In this document: piece by piece, positions 16,151 through 26,733 of the stretch | Numbering within the stretch: position 1 is the first letter of the stretch | How the letters are laid out: every line of letters starts with the position of its first letter | Assembly (NCBI RefSeq): GCF_005280655.1 | Contig: NZ_CP040058.1 | Location: 3,341,001-3,405,000, forward strand | Direction of reading: 5' to 3' | Source: Anaerostipes rhamnosivorans | GTDB taxonomy: Bacteria > Bacillota > Clostridia > Lachnospirales > Lachnospiraceae | DNA length: 64,000 nt | Program-made: the position numbers and the translations under genes | The notes under the pieces: model-generated | The model's database searches: none | What the model was told of the DNA's origin: nothing | What the model saw: the letters and a program-made list of their open reading frames with translations, nothing else

Positions 16151-18219
16151 ATGGCTTCCCCTTTCTTTACTACCTCCATGACCTCCTCCGGCGATTCTGC
16201 TTTTAAGATCATGTTGATTTTCTCCTTATCATTTAATATTTCCACCAGTTCTGAAAGTGCTGTCAAATGTGTCTGGTGATCCACGGCACAAAGGCCGATG
16301 ACGATTTTTACCGGATCATTGACCTTATGCCCAAATACCACCGGTTCTTTTAATGTCATAAGACTGATACCGATTTTCTTTGCCCCGCATTCAGGCCTTG
16401 CATGAGGCATGGCGATGCCCGGCGCTATGACGATATAAGTGCCGTTCTCCTTTACATTCTGGAGCATGGCCTCCACATAGCTTTCATCTGCAAGTCCCTG
16501 CCTGCACAGAAGTCTCCCGCTCTCTCTCACCGCTTCATCTCTGGTCTGAATCTCTGCATTCGTCTTGATCAAGTCTTTATTTAATACTTCTATTAACATT
16601 GGATCTCTGTCCTTTCCTGTCTTTATTGTCTCCGCAGCTTCCTGTTCAAAATACTGTCTGAGTTCTTCCTTTAATCCCCCCTCATCCAAAATGGATCCAT
16701 GGCGTTTCATGATCTCCAAGATTTCATCTATACTGAACTTTGTATCAATGGAGCTGAGTACATCACTCAGCCGTTCTATATCATGTTTGTCCAGAACAGG
16801 ACTGACCTTAATGACTCTCACTCCGTCCCGAATCAGTTCCACCGTGGAAATGATCAGATCCACTTTTTGTTTCTGTAAAATCTCATCCACTTTTCTAGCG
16901 GGGAACGCACCCAGAATCGAGATCTGAAATCTGCTTTTCAGCTGGGATAAAAGCATCTGGGATGTGCTCGTCCCAGTGCTGCATACCACCATGGCCAAGG
17001 GAAGTCTTTTCTTTCTCTTTTTCTGTCTCTCCAGCGCTGCCGCGAAACAGATCGTCAGAAAGGAAACCTCCTCTTCCGGAAAACTAACGCCAAGATCTTT
17101 CTCCGCCAGAGAAATACGGTTCATCATCCGTTCATGGATCAAGCTGAAATTCTCCATCACATATTCATACATTGGATTGTCAATCGGCATACCTCCAAGG
17201 ATCCTATAATACGCCGGCCGCAAATGGGCCAGCAGGCCGTAGAACAGCTGCTGATCCGACATAAACTCAGCATTCAGTTCTTCTTCCATAGCCTTGATTA
17301 ATTTTCTGACCACGATCTGAAGGGGCAGCCACTGGTCCACGATCTTTCCGAAGTTCTTTTCATCCTGCAGGCTGCTGGCGATAAAGAGCGAAGCGAGATA
17401 CGCTTTTTCATTTTCAGGAAACAAAATCCTAAAATCCATTTCAATCTCGCTGCTCTTATCCGAGACGGCCCGATACTCATTTGATTCTTCTAGGCCAGGA
17501 TACAGAAATGTCATTTCTATTTCATTTCCATTTCTGATCCTGTAAATAGAAAATCCGAGACACAGGACAATGCGGCTGTAGGCTTCATCTGAAAGCCTTA
17601 TATGAAGTTCTTCCTCCAGATCAGATACGGTCCGGATGATCTTTACGGATTCATCTATCTCCTCACTCCCCCTTAATACCTTTAGCTCATCTGCCGGGTT
17701 CTTAACTCCCTTTTCTTCTGTAAGACACGCTGTCCATGCGGCCCTGACTGAACGCTCCCTGCCCTCAATACAGATTCCCTTATACGGATAAGTCATTAAT
17801 TTCAAGTCATGTACATCCATCCAGCTCTTTACTTTTCTCAGATCATTGACAATCGTATTTCTGGAATATTTAAAATGGTTCGATATTTCGTCAATTGTAA
17901 CATAGCCAGTACACTCCAAAAGGTATCGGATAATATGAAAACTCCGTTCCCTAGGAGAAAAATTACTGTCCTGTCCGCTCCATATGATCTTCTGAAGTTT
18001 CCTTTTCGCATGGCTGTCCATCCGGAGCATAACCCCTCTATTCTTTTCTCTGGCCAGAGACATAAAACCGTTTTTACAAAGATAATCGTCGATTTGGTTC
18101 AAATCATTGTAAGCGGTCCTCATACTGATAGAAAACCTTTGCGAAATCTCTTTTACTGTCACATATTGATCATCATTTTGAATTAAGAATAAGAAAATAG
18201 CTTTTAATCGATTATTCAC
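16144..18219 (-). CDS. BglG/MtlR-type PRD transcriptional regulator with EIIB and EIIA domains
   Basis: 691 residues from a GTG at 18219 that has AGGAGGGAG upstream; the longer open frame lacks such a site. Order of domains: helix-turn-helix near 15-60 (VKEISQRFSISMRTAYNDL), a second HTH around 90-130, PRD modules about 190-400, a GatB-like EIIB domain with VVCSTGTSTSQM near 415, and a fructose/mannitol-type EIIA domain at the end with the active histidine in MPHARPE. Such regulators are set by PTS phosphorylation and activate their own PTS genes. The EIIA domain may also serve the transporter (inference). Confidence 0.9.
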   Translation of the reverse strand: MNNRLKAIFLFLIQNDDQYVTVKEISQRFSISMRTAYNDLNQIDDYLCKNGFMSLAREKNRGVMLRMDSHAKRKLQKIIWSGQDSNFSPRERSFHIIRYLLECTGYVTIDEISNHFKYSRNTIVNDLRKVKSWMDVHDLKLMTYPYKGICIEGRERSVRAAWTACLTEEKGVKNPADELKVLRGSEEIDESVKIIRTVSDLEEELHIRLSDEAYSRIVLCLGFSIYRIRNGNEIEMTFLYPGLEESNEYRAVSDKSSEIEMDFRILFPENEKAYLASLFIASSLQDEKNFGKIVDQWLPLQIVVRKLIKAMEEELNAEFMSDQQLFYGLLAHLRPAYYRILGGMPIDNPMYEYVMENFSLIHERMMNRISLAEKDLGVSFPEEEVSFLTICFAAALERQKKRKKRLPLAMVVCSTGTSTSQMLLSQLKSRFQISILGAFPARKVDEILQKQKVDLIISTVELIRDGVRVIKVSPVLDKHDIERLSDVLSSIDTKFSIDEILEIMKRHGSILDEGGLKEELRQYFEQEAAETIKTGKDRDPMLIEVLNKDLIKTNAEIQTRDEAVRESGRLLCRQGLADESYVEAMLQNVKENGTYIVIAPGIAMPHARPECGAKKIGISLMTLKEPVVFGHKVNDPVKIVIGLCAVDHQTHLTALSELVEILNDKEKINMILKAESPEEVMEVVKKGEAIC

Positions 18220-18310
18220 TGTTTCTCCCTCCTTAAAACCATTATATGATTGTACGCATATCCGTGCAAAACCAAATATTTTCAAGATGTCCTGCAATAC
18301 TCTGAACGCC

Positions 18311-18340
18311 AAAAAACTGCACAAGTCCGTGCAGTTTTTT
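18311..18340 (-). terminator. terminator after the bofA-like gene
   Basis: ACTGCAC (18316-18322) pairs with GTGCAGT (18329-18335), flanked by A6 and T6, so it is active on both strands. It lies about 80 bp past the bofA-like stop and upstream of the PTS regulator gene. I see nothing else in 18220-18419. Confidence 0.85.
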
Positions 18341-18419
18341 AATGATATCTATGAAATTTTCATCTACTCCCAGACAATAGGAAATCTTCCAGAGCCAACG
18401 AAAGACAATGTAGAAAAAC

Positions 18420-18686
18420 TCACACAATACAGCCCAATACATACAATACTACAATCCCTGGCAGTCCCAAAAGTGCCCCAGTTCCGATGGATGCTATATT
18501 TAAGTCCACAGGCGCGTGGATTCCGTTTTTCTGACAATAGACATGGATGACAAATACGAGAGCCGCGCAGAACCCTCCTCTTGCCAGCAAGACCAGGAGG
18601 TAGGACGGCCTCTTTAATATCCCGTAAAGCACACAGAGGCCGCAGCCTCCCACCATTATGTACAAAAGCATCTGATTCTGATCCAT
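18420..18686 (-). CDS. BofA family protein (pro-sigma-K processing inhibitor type)
   Basis: 88 residues from the ATG at 18686, placed by AAGGAGGG. Three hydrophobic segments and the C-terminal signature VDLNIASIGTGALLGLPGIVVLY match BofA (conserved LN, then G-LG-PG). In Bacillus BofA holds the SpoIVFB protease inactive in the outer forespore membrane until late sporulation. Its presence supports a sporulating lineage, though it does not prove that this strain sporulates. It shares orientation with the DUF1002 gene, 63 bp downstream of it. Confidence 0.82.
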   Translation of the reverse strand: MDQNQMLLYIMVGGCGLCVLYGILKRPSYLLVLLARGGFCAALVFVIHVYCQKNGIHAPVDLNIASIGTGALLGLPGIVVLYVLGCIV

Positions 18687-18749
18687 AAAAAATCCCTCCT
18701 TATGTCTAATGTATGTAGACATAAAGAGGGTTAATCCAACTTTTTTAAA

Positions 18750-19625
18750 TTAGCTGAAAATTCCTTTAATGGTATCCACAACTCCTGAGAACCAGTTTTT
18801 CACCTTCTCAAAAAAGCCGCTGTCGTTCAGTTTATTGTAGATGTCCTTTGCCTGTTCCTTTAACTGATCCACATTTAAGTTCAGGTCGGAGATCTTATCC
18901 ATCAGTTCCTGGATCTTCTGGCGGTCAGCGTCAGACAGATTGATCTCTAAATCCTTTGCTGACTCATCGATCGCCTTACCGATTTCCTGAGGTGTCTTTA
19001 GATTGTCTTCTGCTACCTTCTGCTTCACATCGGCGATGAGCTTTTCCGCATCATCTTTTCCTATGCTCTCGGCCACTTCACCTGTAGTGATCAACTCATC
19101 CGTGGCCGCATCCTTGCTCTTTTCAGGAATTTTCTTTCCTGTCATAGCCTCATAGGACTTCATGACTCCCACAAGCGCGGCAGTCCCGGAGATCTTAAAA
19201 GGACCGGCAACCTTCACATCCGCATCCTTGATCCCTGCAGTCACAAGAGCGTTCTTGTACATTCCCTCAGTACAGTATGTAATGTTCTCTGTCTGCACAT
19301 TGACCCCGCTTCCGCTGTCAGTCTTCTTGACAGTGACAGATGATAACGCCCTGCTCCCGATAACCTTGCTGGATAAATAGTCTCCCAGATATTCATGTTC
19401 CTCTTTATTTGTAACCTTGATCATCGTATAGCCGCCCGTATCGCTTACTCCCAGCAGCTCCAGTACTGTCTGTTTTTCTTTTGAACTTAAATCAGCGCCC
19501 AATGCCAAGTACTGTTCGCCGTCCACACTGTCTGCCTTGACGAACTTTGACGGCACAAATGAAAATGCCATGACTGCCGCCATGACTGCGGCTGCCGCTC
19601 TGAATAAACTTTTTCTTTTTCTCAT
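18750..19625 (-). CDS. secreted DUF1002 protein
   Basis: 291 residues. A signal peptide (MRKRKSLFRAAAAVMAAVMA, cleavage likely after VKADS near 34) precedes a domain matching DUF1002, with LALGADLSSKEKQTVLELLG and a region near 110-160 around YCTEGMYKNALVTAGI. The last 100 residues are charged helix. The function of DUF1002 is unknown; the protein should be exported. The ribosome site is GGAGG. An AT-rich region with its promoter lies upstream, and next to that a plus-strand 11-bp repeat array. Confidence 0.82.
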   Translation of the reverse strand: MRKRKSLFRAAAAVMAAVMAFSFVPSKFVKADSVDGEQYLALGADLSSKEKQTVLELLGVSDTGGYTMIKVTNKEEHEYLGDYLSSKVIGSRALSSVTVKKTDSGSGVNVQTENITYCTEGMYKNALVTAGIKDADVKVAGPFKISGTAALVGVMKSYEAMTGKKIPEKSKDAATDELITTGEVAESIGKDDAEKLIADVKQKVAEDNLKTPQEIGKAIDESAKDLEINLSDADRQKIQELMDKISDLNLNVDQLKEQAKDIYNKLNDSGFFEKVKNWFSGVVDTIKGIFS

Positions 19626-19783
19626 CTCATTTTCCTCCGTAAATTATTCTTACCCGTTTAGTTTAACACAACATTTCTGCACAAATAGCAAGAAAAAACT
19701 TATTTTTTTCTTACACTTCTGTCTCAGATGTTAAAGCAGGCATTGAAAAACAGACAGGGAAGCCGATAAAAAATATCATTCTG

Positions 19784-19837
19784 TTCACAGTTTGTTCATA
19801 TTCTTGTCAAATTCCCCTCACATTTTCCGCTTATACT
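19784..19837 (+). promoter_or_regulatory. second Pho-box-like 11-bp direct-repeat array with -10 box
   Basis: TTCAC (19784), TTCAT (19795), GTCAA (19806) and CTCAC (19817) repeat with an exact 11-bp period, ending 15 bp before a -10-like TATACT (19832-19837). Unit, period and distance to the -10 match the array at 580-631; both share CCACAGTTTGTTCA or TCACAGTTTGTTCA. It points along the plus strand into 90 bp that end in the hairpin at 19895-19920, so no protein gene is obviously served. Confidence 0.5.
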
Positions 19838-19894
19838 AAAACCATAGTAACCAAACTTATTTGATTGCTAGGCTTTTAAAATTTTTTCATAACC

Positions 19895-19920
19895 AGCCGG
19901 GAGCTTAACTGTTCCCGGCT
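19895..19920. terminator. GC-rich hairpin after the yfhO-like gene
   Basis: AGCCGGGA (19895-19902) pairs with TCCCGGCT (19913-19920). It lies 11 bp past the stop of the YfhO-like gene. Neither side has a clean U-tract, so termination is likely but not certain. It would also end a plus-strand transcript from the array at 19784-19837. Confidence 0.55.
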
Positions 19921-19930
19921 TCCTCTCCGT

Positions 19931-22489
19931 TTAGACGGATTTTTTTCGTTTCCTCAGGCAGATAGATGCAAATATCAACCATCCCAAAGCCGTCAGAATG
20001 ATACCTTCCTTAAAACCTTCCGGACAGTATTCCAGTTTGATCTCATGCTTCCCTTCAGATACATCCACACAGAGAAATGCTTTTCCAAGAGAGTTTACCT
20101 CTGTCTCCTTACCGTCCACGAGGACCTTCCAGCCCTTATCATAAGGAATTGAGAAAAACACCAATCCATCTTCATTCATACTCACAGTGCCCTTCAGTGT
20201 GCTGCTGTCAGCCTCCTCCAACTGGAACGCCTGCTCCTGCATTTTTCCATACAAATCTTTCATGGCATCCTCATCCAGAGACGCAAGGGTTACCCTGACC
20301 ACCCCGGACATAAGGTCATCTTGTTTTAGTCTCATACTGACCGTGATATGATCTCCCTTTTTCAGATCCCCCAGATAGATACACTGTGCATTCAGACGTC
20401 CGCTCACATATACCTCGTTATTCCGGTAAATTACCGTATCCTCCACCTGGCTTCCGTCAAAATGAAAATACAGCTTGCCGTCCTCCGTCACCGGAATCTC
20501 AAATGTCATGTTATCGGCAAGACTGGCCGTGTTTTCAAAAACATATTCCCCATCATTGCTCTGGGTGATCTTGCAGGCGTTTGTCTTCGGCTTTTCTGTC
20601 TTGATCATGTGAAAGATATCATTTCCTCCAAACGCATCGCCGGACAGTCTGTTCTGTACCAAAAATGGATTTACATCATCATACTTCCATTTGTAGGCGG
20701 ACTTTTTCATTCCATATCCCACAGCTGTATTGTAAGGATTTCCATACACATTGATGTCTCCGATCCTATCCAGATATTGAAAATCTGTGGTGTTTGTATC
20801 GGAGGTTCTCAGAAGGTTATACCGTACCCCCAGCAGGTTATTAGTAAACGGAGTTGCCCCTTCATACAGATACTCATTGACACCGGTGTAAAATCCCAGA
20901 TCATCCATCATGTCCACCACATCCCCAAGGGCTGTGGAACCGAACATCGTCACTCCGTCCAGGGTATGCCAGATGCTCTCATCCAGCATCCTTCCCTTGA
21001 TCAGTTCCATTCTCTGATCCGGTCCTGTCTTATATTTATTCTTCACCTTCTGAATATTCTTTGTATCGCCGAAGTATTCACTTACCCGTACCTGGCCGTT
21101 TTCTGAAAAACCATACACTGCCATTCCTGCCGCTTCTATCACAAGCAGTAAAGAACATATCAGCACCATACCCCGTCTGGACAGCGTTTTCCTGTCATAC
21201 AGCGCAAACACAACAAGATAAAGAAAGATCGCTGCTGTCGTGAATGCCAGCACCTTACGGTCAAATGCCTTTGTGTTAAGCAGGCTGGCAATGCCCACCG
21301 ACATACAAAGGATACCGCAGGAAATACACAGTTTCCAGGCCTGCTGCCGTCCTTCTCTCTTTATGACCAGCAGCCCGTCGTAAGCCATGATCAGCAGTAA
21401 AAAAATGTACAGATATGCAAACCGGTTAGGGATTCCGTATTGATTGTGGAATCCATGCCAGATATAACCGAGCAACGGCATATTAAAACTGAAAAACAGA
21501 AACAGCATCAACAGCGCCCGCTTGATCTTTGTCTTCCATGAGATCCTGGAAGCCATAAAGTAAAACAAAACAAAAACAAGGGTCAAAATCCCACAGTAAA
21601 GGTTGATCTCCCCGTCATTCACAGAGTTAGTGATGGGAGCGGTCCCTAAAAAGTGTCTGCAGTAAAGATCTGCAAAGTTTCCGTACCACAGATCCTTCGG
21701 GAAATCCCACTTGGCAGAGGAGGTCTTCATGATCCCCAGATAAGCCGGGAGCAGGACCGCGCCCGCCATCATAGCCGACAAAAGAGAATATCCGGCAAAT
21801 TTCAACCCGTTGACAAAGAACGCCTTCACCTTCTTATGGTCATACAGCAGATACCATAATACAAGAAACAAGCAGGTCATAAATGACATGTAAAAATTAC
21901 AGAGCAGCGAAAAAAACAGCGCCCCGCAGTAGAGTCTGCCGTCCCTCTTTTTTATGAGCCGGTCCATCCCTGCAAGGATCAGCGGGAGCATCATCATGAC
22001 TTCCAGCCACATGATATTCCAGCTGTACCCCACAATATAGCTGCTCAGTGCGTAGCAAAGCCCGAATGCCACAATGCTGATATCCTGTCTTTTTTTATCC
22101 CTGGATCTGAAATAATAGGCCGCAGTCAGCCCACAAAGGGCAATCTTAATAATGTAGAGATGACTGAGGACCATGTTCAGCATCTCTTTCGGAAACAGTA
22201 CGATCACAAGATTCAAGGGACTGGACAGATAGTATGCCCACAGCCCTAAAAAGTTGTAGCCCAGGCCTCCGTGGAAGGAATAAAAAAGGTTGTCCAGTGA
22301 CTTAAGCTTGTCATGATAATCTGCAAAAAACGGAAGGTACTGATGCAGGGCATCCACGATCAGAAAGGAGTTGTCTCCAAACGGCTGTACTCCCATCACA
22401 ACTGCAATGCCTTCTAATATAAAGAATGGGGCAAGGAATGCCCAAATTAAATATTTGTTCTGCTGGTAAAAATTATTTCTTTTTGGCAT
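19931..22489 (-). CDS. yfhO: YfhO family membrane protein
   Basis: 852 residues. An N-terminal half of about twelve membrane helices (NKYLIWAFLAPFFILEG onward, with FLIVDALHQYLPFFADYH containing the acidic loop of GT-C enzymes) is followed by an extracytoplasmic domain (about 480-820) and a last helix near the C-terminus. YfhO proteins are GT-C-fold glycosyltransferases that add sugars to teichoic acids or other surface polymers in Firmicutes. The gene overlaps the upstream GT2 gene by 17 bp, and the two probably act together: the GT2 charges the lipid carrier, YfhO transfers the sugar (inference). Confidence 0.88.
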   Translation of the reverse strand: MPKRNNFYQQNKYLIWAFLAPFFILEGIAVVMGVQPFGDNSFLIVDALHQYLPFFADYHDKLKSLDNLFYSFHGGLGYNFLGLWAYYLSSPLNLVIVLFPKEMLNMVLSHLYIIKIALCGLTAAYYFRSRDKKRQDISIVAFGLCYALSSYIVGYSWNIMWLEVMMMLPLILAGMDRLIKKRDGRLYCGALFFSLLCNFYMSFMTCLFLVLWYLLYDHKKVKAFFVNGLKFAGYSLLSAMMAGAVLLPAYLGIMKTSSAKWDFPKDLWYGNFADLYCRHFLGTAPITNSVNDGEINLYCGILTLVFVLFYFMASRISWKTKIKRALLMLFLFFSFNMPLLGYIWHGFHNQYGIPNRFAYLYIFLLLIMAYDGLLVIKREGRQQAWKLCISCGILCMSVGIASLLNTKAFDRKVLAFTTAAIFLYLVVFALYDRKTLSRRGMVLICSLLLVIEAAGMAVYGFSENGQVRVSEYFGDTKNIQKVKNKYKTGPDQRMELIKGRMLDESIWHTLDGVTMFGSTALGDVVDMMDDLGFYTGVNEYLYEGATPFTNNLLGVRYNLLRTSDTNTTDFQYLDRIGDINVYGNPYNTAVGYGMKKSAYKWKYDDVNPFLVQNRLSGDAFGGNDIFHMIKTEKPKTNACKITQSNDGEYVFENTASLADNMTFEIPVTEDGKLYFHFDGSQVEDTVIYRNNEVYVSGRLNAQCIYLGDLKKGDHITVSMRLKQDDLMSGVVRVTLASLDEDAMKDLYGKMQEQAFQLEEADSSTLKGTVSMNEDGLVFFSIPYDKGWKVLVDGKETEVNSLGKAFLCVDVSEGKHEIKLEYCPEGFKEGIILTALGWLIFASICLRKRKKSV

Positions 22490-23204
22490 CTTCTCTCTTC
22501 CACCTCCTAATGCGCCGATTGACTTCCATAATCATATCATATCGCTTTTTCATCATGGATATGACACTGCCGTGGGTGAGTTCCGTTACATTTCCACCAT
22601 GTCTGCGGTATAGCAGAAGAATATCATCTATAAATACAGATCTGCCCAGCTGTTCCGACAGCAGGCCGATCCACTGATCATGGATCCAGATAGAGTCCGG
22701 CACCGGAAGCAGACGGCTCAGCAGATCTCTTCGGAAAGCCATACAGCATCCAATATACGAATTCTTTTTTATGTTCTTCCAAAATCCAGGTTCGCTGTCT
22801 CTCCACTGAAAGGTTGTCTCATTTAAACTTTTCAGTTCTTCATCGGAAATCAAAGCATTGTGCACCACCACAGTAACTGACGGGTCCTCAAAACAAGCTG
22901 TGACTTTCCGGACTTTCTCGGGAAGCCACACATCATCCTGGTCAGCCAAAAAGACCACATCTCCTGTACAGTGAATCAATCCGTTCTGAAAATTCTTTAC
23001 AACGCCCTGGCCCGGCCCTTTGATGACCTGGACTCTTTTATCATTTTCGGCAAGATCCCTCAACAGCTTTTCTGAACCATCCTGGTCAGAATCCACAGAG
23101 ATGATCACCTCATCTTCGGCTCCGAGCTGCTCCAGAATAGAATCCGCCTGTTCCTTTATATACTCTTTTCCATTATAGTAAGCAATGACAACTGAATTCT
23201 TCAT
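22473..23204 (-). CDS. GT2 family glycosyltransferase
   Basis: 243 residues with a GT-A fold: VVIAYYNGKEYIKEQADSIL at the N-terminus, the nucleotide-binding SVDSDQDGS region, and the metal site in LADQDDVW (DQDD variant of DxD) near 87. It resembles the rhamnosyl/galactosyl transferases of cell-surface polysaccharide pathways. It has no C-terminal membrane anchor, unlike GtrB-type enzymes. The gene is first in a two-gene operon with the YfhO protein and divergent from gdhA. Confidence 0.88.
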   Translation of the reverse strand: MKNSVVIAYYNGKEYIKEQADSILEQLGAEDEVIISVDSDQDGSEKLLRDLAENDKRVQVIKGPGQGVVKNFQNGLIHCTGDVVFLADQDDVWLPEKVRKVTACFEDPSVTVVVHNALISDEELKSLNETTFQWRDSEPGFWKNIKKNSYIGCCMAFRRDLLSRLLPVPDSIWIHDQWIGLLSEQLGRSVFIDDILLLYRRHGGNVTELTHGSVISMMKKRYDMIMEVNRRIRRWKREDAKKK

Positions 23205-23318
23205 AGTTCTTTCCTTTCTATATATTTTGTTATTATATCATACCCTTAATAAAACATGAAATATTTCCCTGTCCCTTTCATCGTATTCACTTTAGCACAT
23301 TAAAGCAGTAATTTACTA

Positions 23319-23347
23319 TTGTTTTCTGAAAATATTTCTTGTATAAT
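23319..23347 (+). promoter_or_regulatory. promoter of gdhA
   Basis: TTGTTT (23319-23324) and TATAAT (23342-23347) are separated by 17 bp. Transcription would begin near 23354, leaving a leader of about 55 nt before the AAGGAGG ribosome site and the gdhA ATG. Confidence 0.75.
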
Positions 23348-23395
23348 GTTATCGACAAAAGTCCAAGCATAGCAAAATACTAATGTATTGTTTAA

Positions 23396-24923
<1,528 letters not shown>

Positions 24924-24928
24924 TTTAA

Positions 24929-25171
24929 TTAACAGAAGTGCTGGGAAAACTTACTCCCGGCACTTTTCTTGTTCCATAGGAAAGCTCTGCGAACCTCCCT
25001 ATGGAATAAAAAAGCCCTATGGGCAGTATGCACACAAATTATTTCTCTCAGCTTATCCGTATCGCCATTCTCTATTTCTTTTTTACTTCTGGCTATTGCC
25101 TGAATTTCGTGAGGAAGGGGTTGATCCTCCGGTATAAATTTAATGAGATCCTTTAATACTTCTTTACTCAT
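24929..25171 (-). CDS. small protein of unknown function, possibly truncated
   Basis: 80 residues from the ATG at 25171, with AGGAGG ten bases upstream. The first 45 residues (MSKEVLKDLIKFIPEDQPLP, then an Ile/Lys/Glu helix ending KKEIENGDTDKLREI) look like a small helical protein of the kind seen among antitoxins. The remaining residues are Arg/His/Phe rich and cross an inverted repeat (24972-25006) and the gdhA terminator, so the original end may be lost. No toxin partner is adjacent. I cannot assign a function. Confidence 0.35.
   Translation of the reverse strand: MSKEVLKDLIKFIPEDQPLPHEIQAIARSKKEIENGDTDKLREIICVHTAHRAFLFHREVRRAFLWNKKSAGSKFSQHFC
24936..24968 (+). terminator. terminator of gdhA and element A
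   Basis: GTGCTGGGA (24938-24946) pairs with TCCCGGCAC (24955-24963), one G-T wobble, followed by TTTTC. It would end the gdhA transcript after the HEARO-like element, so the element is probably transcribed with gdhA. Confidence 0.8.
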
Positions 25172-25262
25172 ATATAACATTCCTCCTATATTTAAATTCC
25201 TTATATTTACTGTTTGCGAAAGTACACAGCCATCCACCACAAATTCGTTGTAAAACAAAAAA

Positions 25263-25292
25263 ACATGCTGTGAAATCACAGCATGTTTTTTG
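25263..25292 (-). terminator. terminator of the amino acid ABC operon
   Basis: ACATGCTGTG (25263-25272) pairs with CACAGCATGT (25277-25286) around an AAAT loop, with T runs on both strands. It lies 30 bp past the stop of the ATPase gene. Confidence 0.9.
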
Positions 25293-25319
25293 TTTTACAT
25301 TCTATATGAGATAACAGAA

Positions 25320-26042
25320 TTAAAGAACTTTGCTCAAAAATTCTTTTGTCCTGTCTTCTCTTGGATGATCAAAGATCTGTTCCGGAGTTCCTTCTTCCAG
25401 AATGACCCCTCCGTCCATAAACAGAACCCTGTCAGCCACTTCCCTTGCAAAGCCCATCTCATGGGTGACAACGGCCATGGTCATACCTTCCTTTGCAAGC
25501 TGTTTCATAACCTCAAGAACTTCTCCGACCATTTCCGGGTCTAAAGCTGAGGTAGGTTCATCGAACAACATGACATCCGGTGACAGAGCAAGAGATCTTG
25601 CAATGGCCACACGCTGTTTCTGCCCCCCGGACAGCTGCACCGGATAACTTCCTGCCTTATCCCCTACACCAACACGGTTCAAAAGCTCCATCGCTTTCTT
25701 CTTGGCCTCATCCGGTGTCATCATCTTATGCCTGATGGGCGCTAACGTCACATTGTCCAGGATAGACAGATGAGGAAACAGGTTGAAATGCTGGAATACC
25801 ATCCCCACTTTTCTGCGGAGCTCGTCCACGTCACAACCTTTTTCCATTATGTTGATCCCGTCAATATTAATGTCCCCTTTTGTCGGTGTCTCCAGAAGAT
25901 TTAGACAGCGTAAAAATGTACTCTTCCCTGATCCTGATGCGCCGATGATACAGACACATTCACCCTTTTCGATATGACAGTTAATGCCTTTTAAGACTTC
26001 CAGGGAGCCGAAATATTTGTGAAGTTCTTTAACGTTTATCAC
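25320..26042 (-). CDS. polar amino acid ABC transporter, ATP-binding protein
   Basis: 240 residues from a GTG at 26042 that overlaps the permease gene by 14 bp and follows GAGGAGG. Walker A is [16 protein letters not shown] loop [10 protein letters not shown], signature [17 protein letters not shown], Walker [15 protein letters not shown] loop VTHEMGFA: a canonical PAAT-family (GlnQ/HisP-like) ATPase. It energises uptake of a polar amino acid with the permease and binding proteins encoded upstream. The specific amino acid cannot be told from the sequence. Confidence 0.95.
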   Translation of the reverse strand: MINVKELHKYFGSLEVLKGINCHIEKGECVCIIGASGSGKSTFLRCLNLLETPTKGDINIDGINIMEKGCDVDELRRKVGMVFQHFNLFPHLSILDNVTLAPIRHKMMTPDEAKKKAMELLNRVGVGDKAGSYPVQLSGGQKQRVAIARSLALSPDVMLFDEPTSALDPEMVGEVLEVMKQLAKEGMTMAVVTHEMGFAREVADRVLFMDGGVILEEGTPEQIFDHPREDRTKEFLSKVL

Positions 26043-26709
26043 TCTGTCTCAGCCTCCTCTCTACAGCATTGAGAACTAAGGTCAGTACCTTAACGATCAA
26101 GTAATAAATGACCGCCGTCCCTATCAACGGAGTCAGCGCTTCATATGTTCTGGAGATAACAAAGTCTGCTGCCTTGCTCAAATCAACGATAGATACATAT
26201 CCCAGAATCGCTGTCTCTTTGATCAATACGATAAATTCATTTCCCAATGCGGGAAGAATATTTTTGATTGCCTGCGGTAAGATAATGTCTTTCATGGTTT
26301 GTCCATATGACAATCCGAGAGAACGTCCGCCCTCCATCTGGCCCTGATCCACTGCCAGGATTCCGGCGCGAATAATCTCTGAGACATAGGCGGCACTGTT
26401 TAAACCAAAAGTCACAGTTCCCACGATCAGTCCATCCACACCTTTTAAGATTACAAAGAACATGATCATCAGCTGAGTGACAGTCGGTGTTCCCCTTATG
26501 ATGTCAATGTACACGTATGCAATTTTAGATAAAACCGTACTTTTTCCTTTTTTCTCCGCAGTCAGCCGCATCAAAGCCAATACCGTTCCCAGGGCAACAC
26601 CAAGGAGGATGGCAAGTACAGAGACAAGAATCGTCATCTTTAAACCATCAAGGTACATCAGGTAACGTTTCCCGGAGATAAATGCCTTATAAAATGAATC
26701 CAAACTCAT
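26029..26709 (-). CDS. polar amino acid ABC transporter, permease
   Basis: 226 residues and about five membrane helices, of the HisMQ/GlnP family. The coupling motif is [23 protein letters not shown] near residue 125. Only one permease gene is present, so it probably forms a homodimer. It lies between the solute-binding protein and the ATPase genes in one operon. Confidence 0.94.
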   Translation of the reverse strand: MSLDSFYKAFISGKRYLMYLDGLKMTILVSVLAILLGVALGTVLALMRLTAEKKGKSTVLSKIAYVYIDIIRGTPTVTQLMIMFFVILKGVDGLIVGTVTFGLNSAAYVSEIIRAGILAVDQGQMEGGRSLGLSYGQTMKDIILPQAIKNILPALGNEFIVLIKETAILGYVSIVDLSKAADFVISRTYEALTPLIGTAVIYYLIVKVLTLVLNAVERRLRQSDKR

Positions 26710-26733
26710 AATTTATCTTACCTTTCCATCCTG

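Noticed and set aside
18242..18442. Minus-strand frame of 66 codons overlapping the bofA-like gene
   Set aside because: It runs across a terminator hairpin and has no ribosome site.
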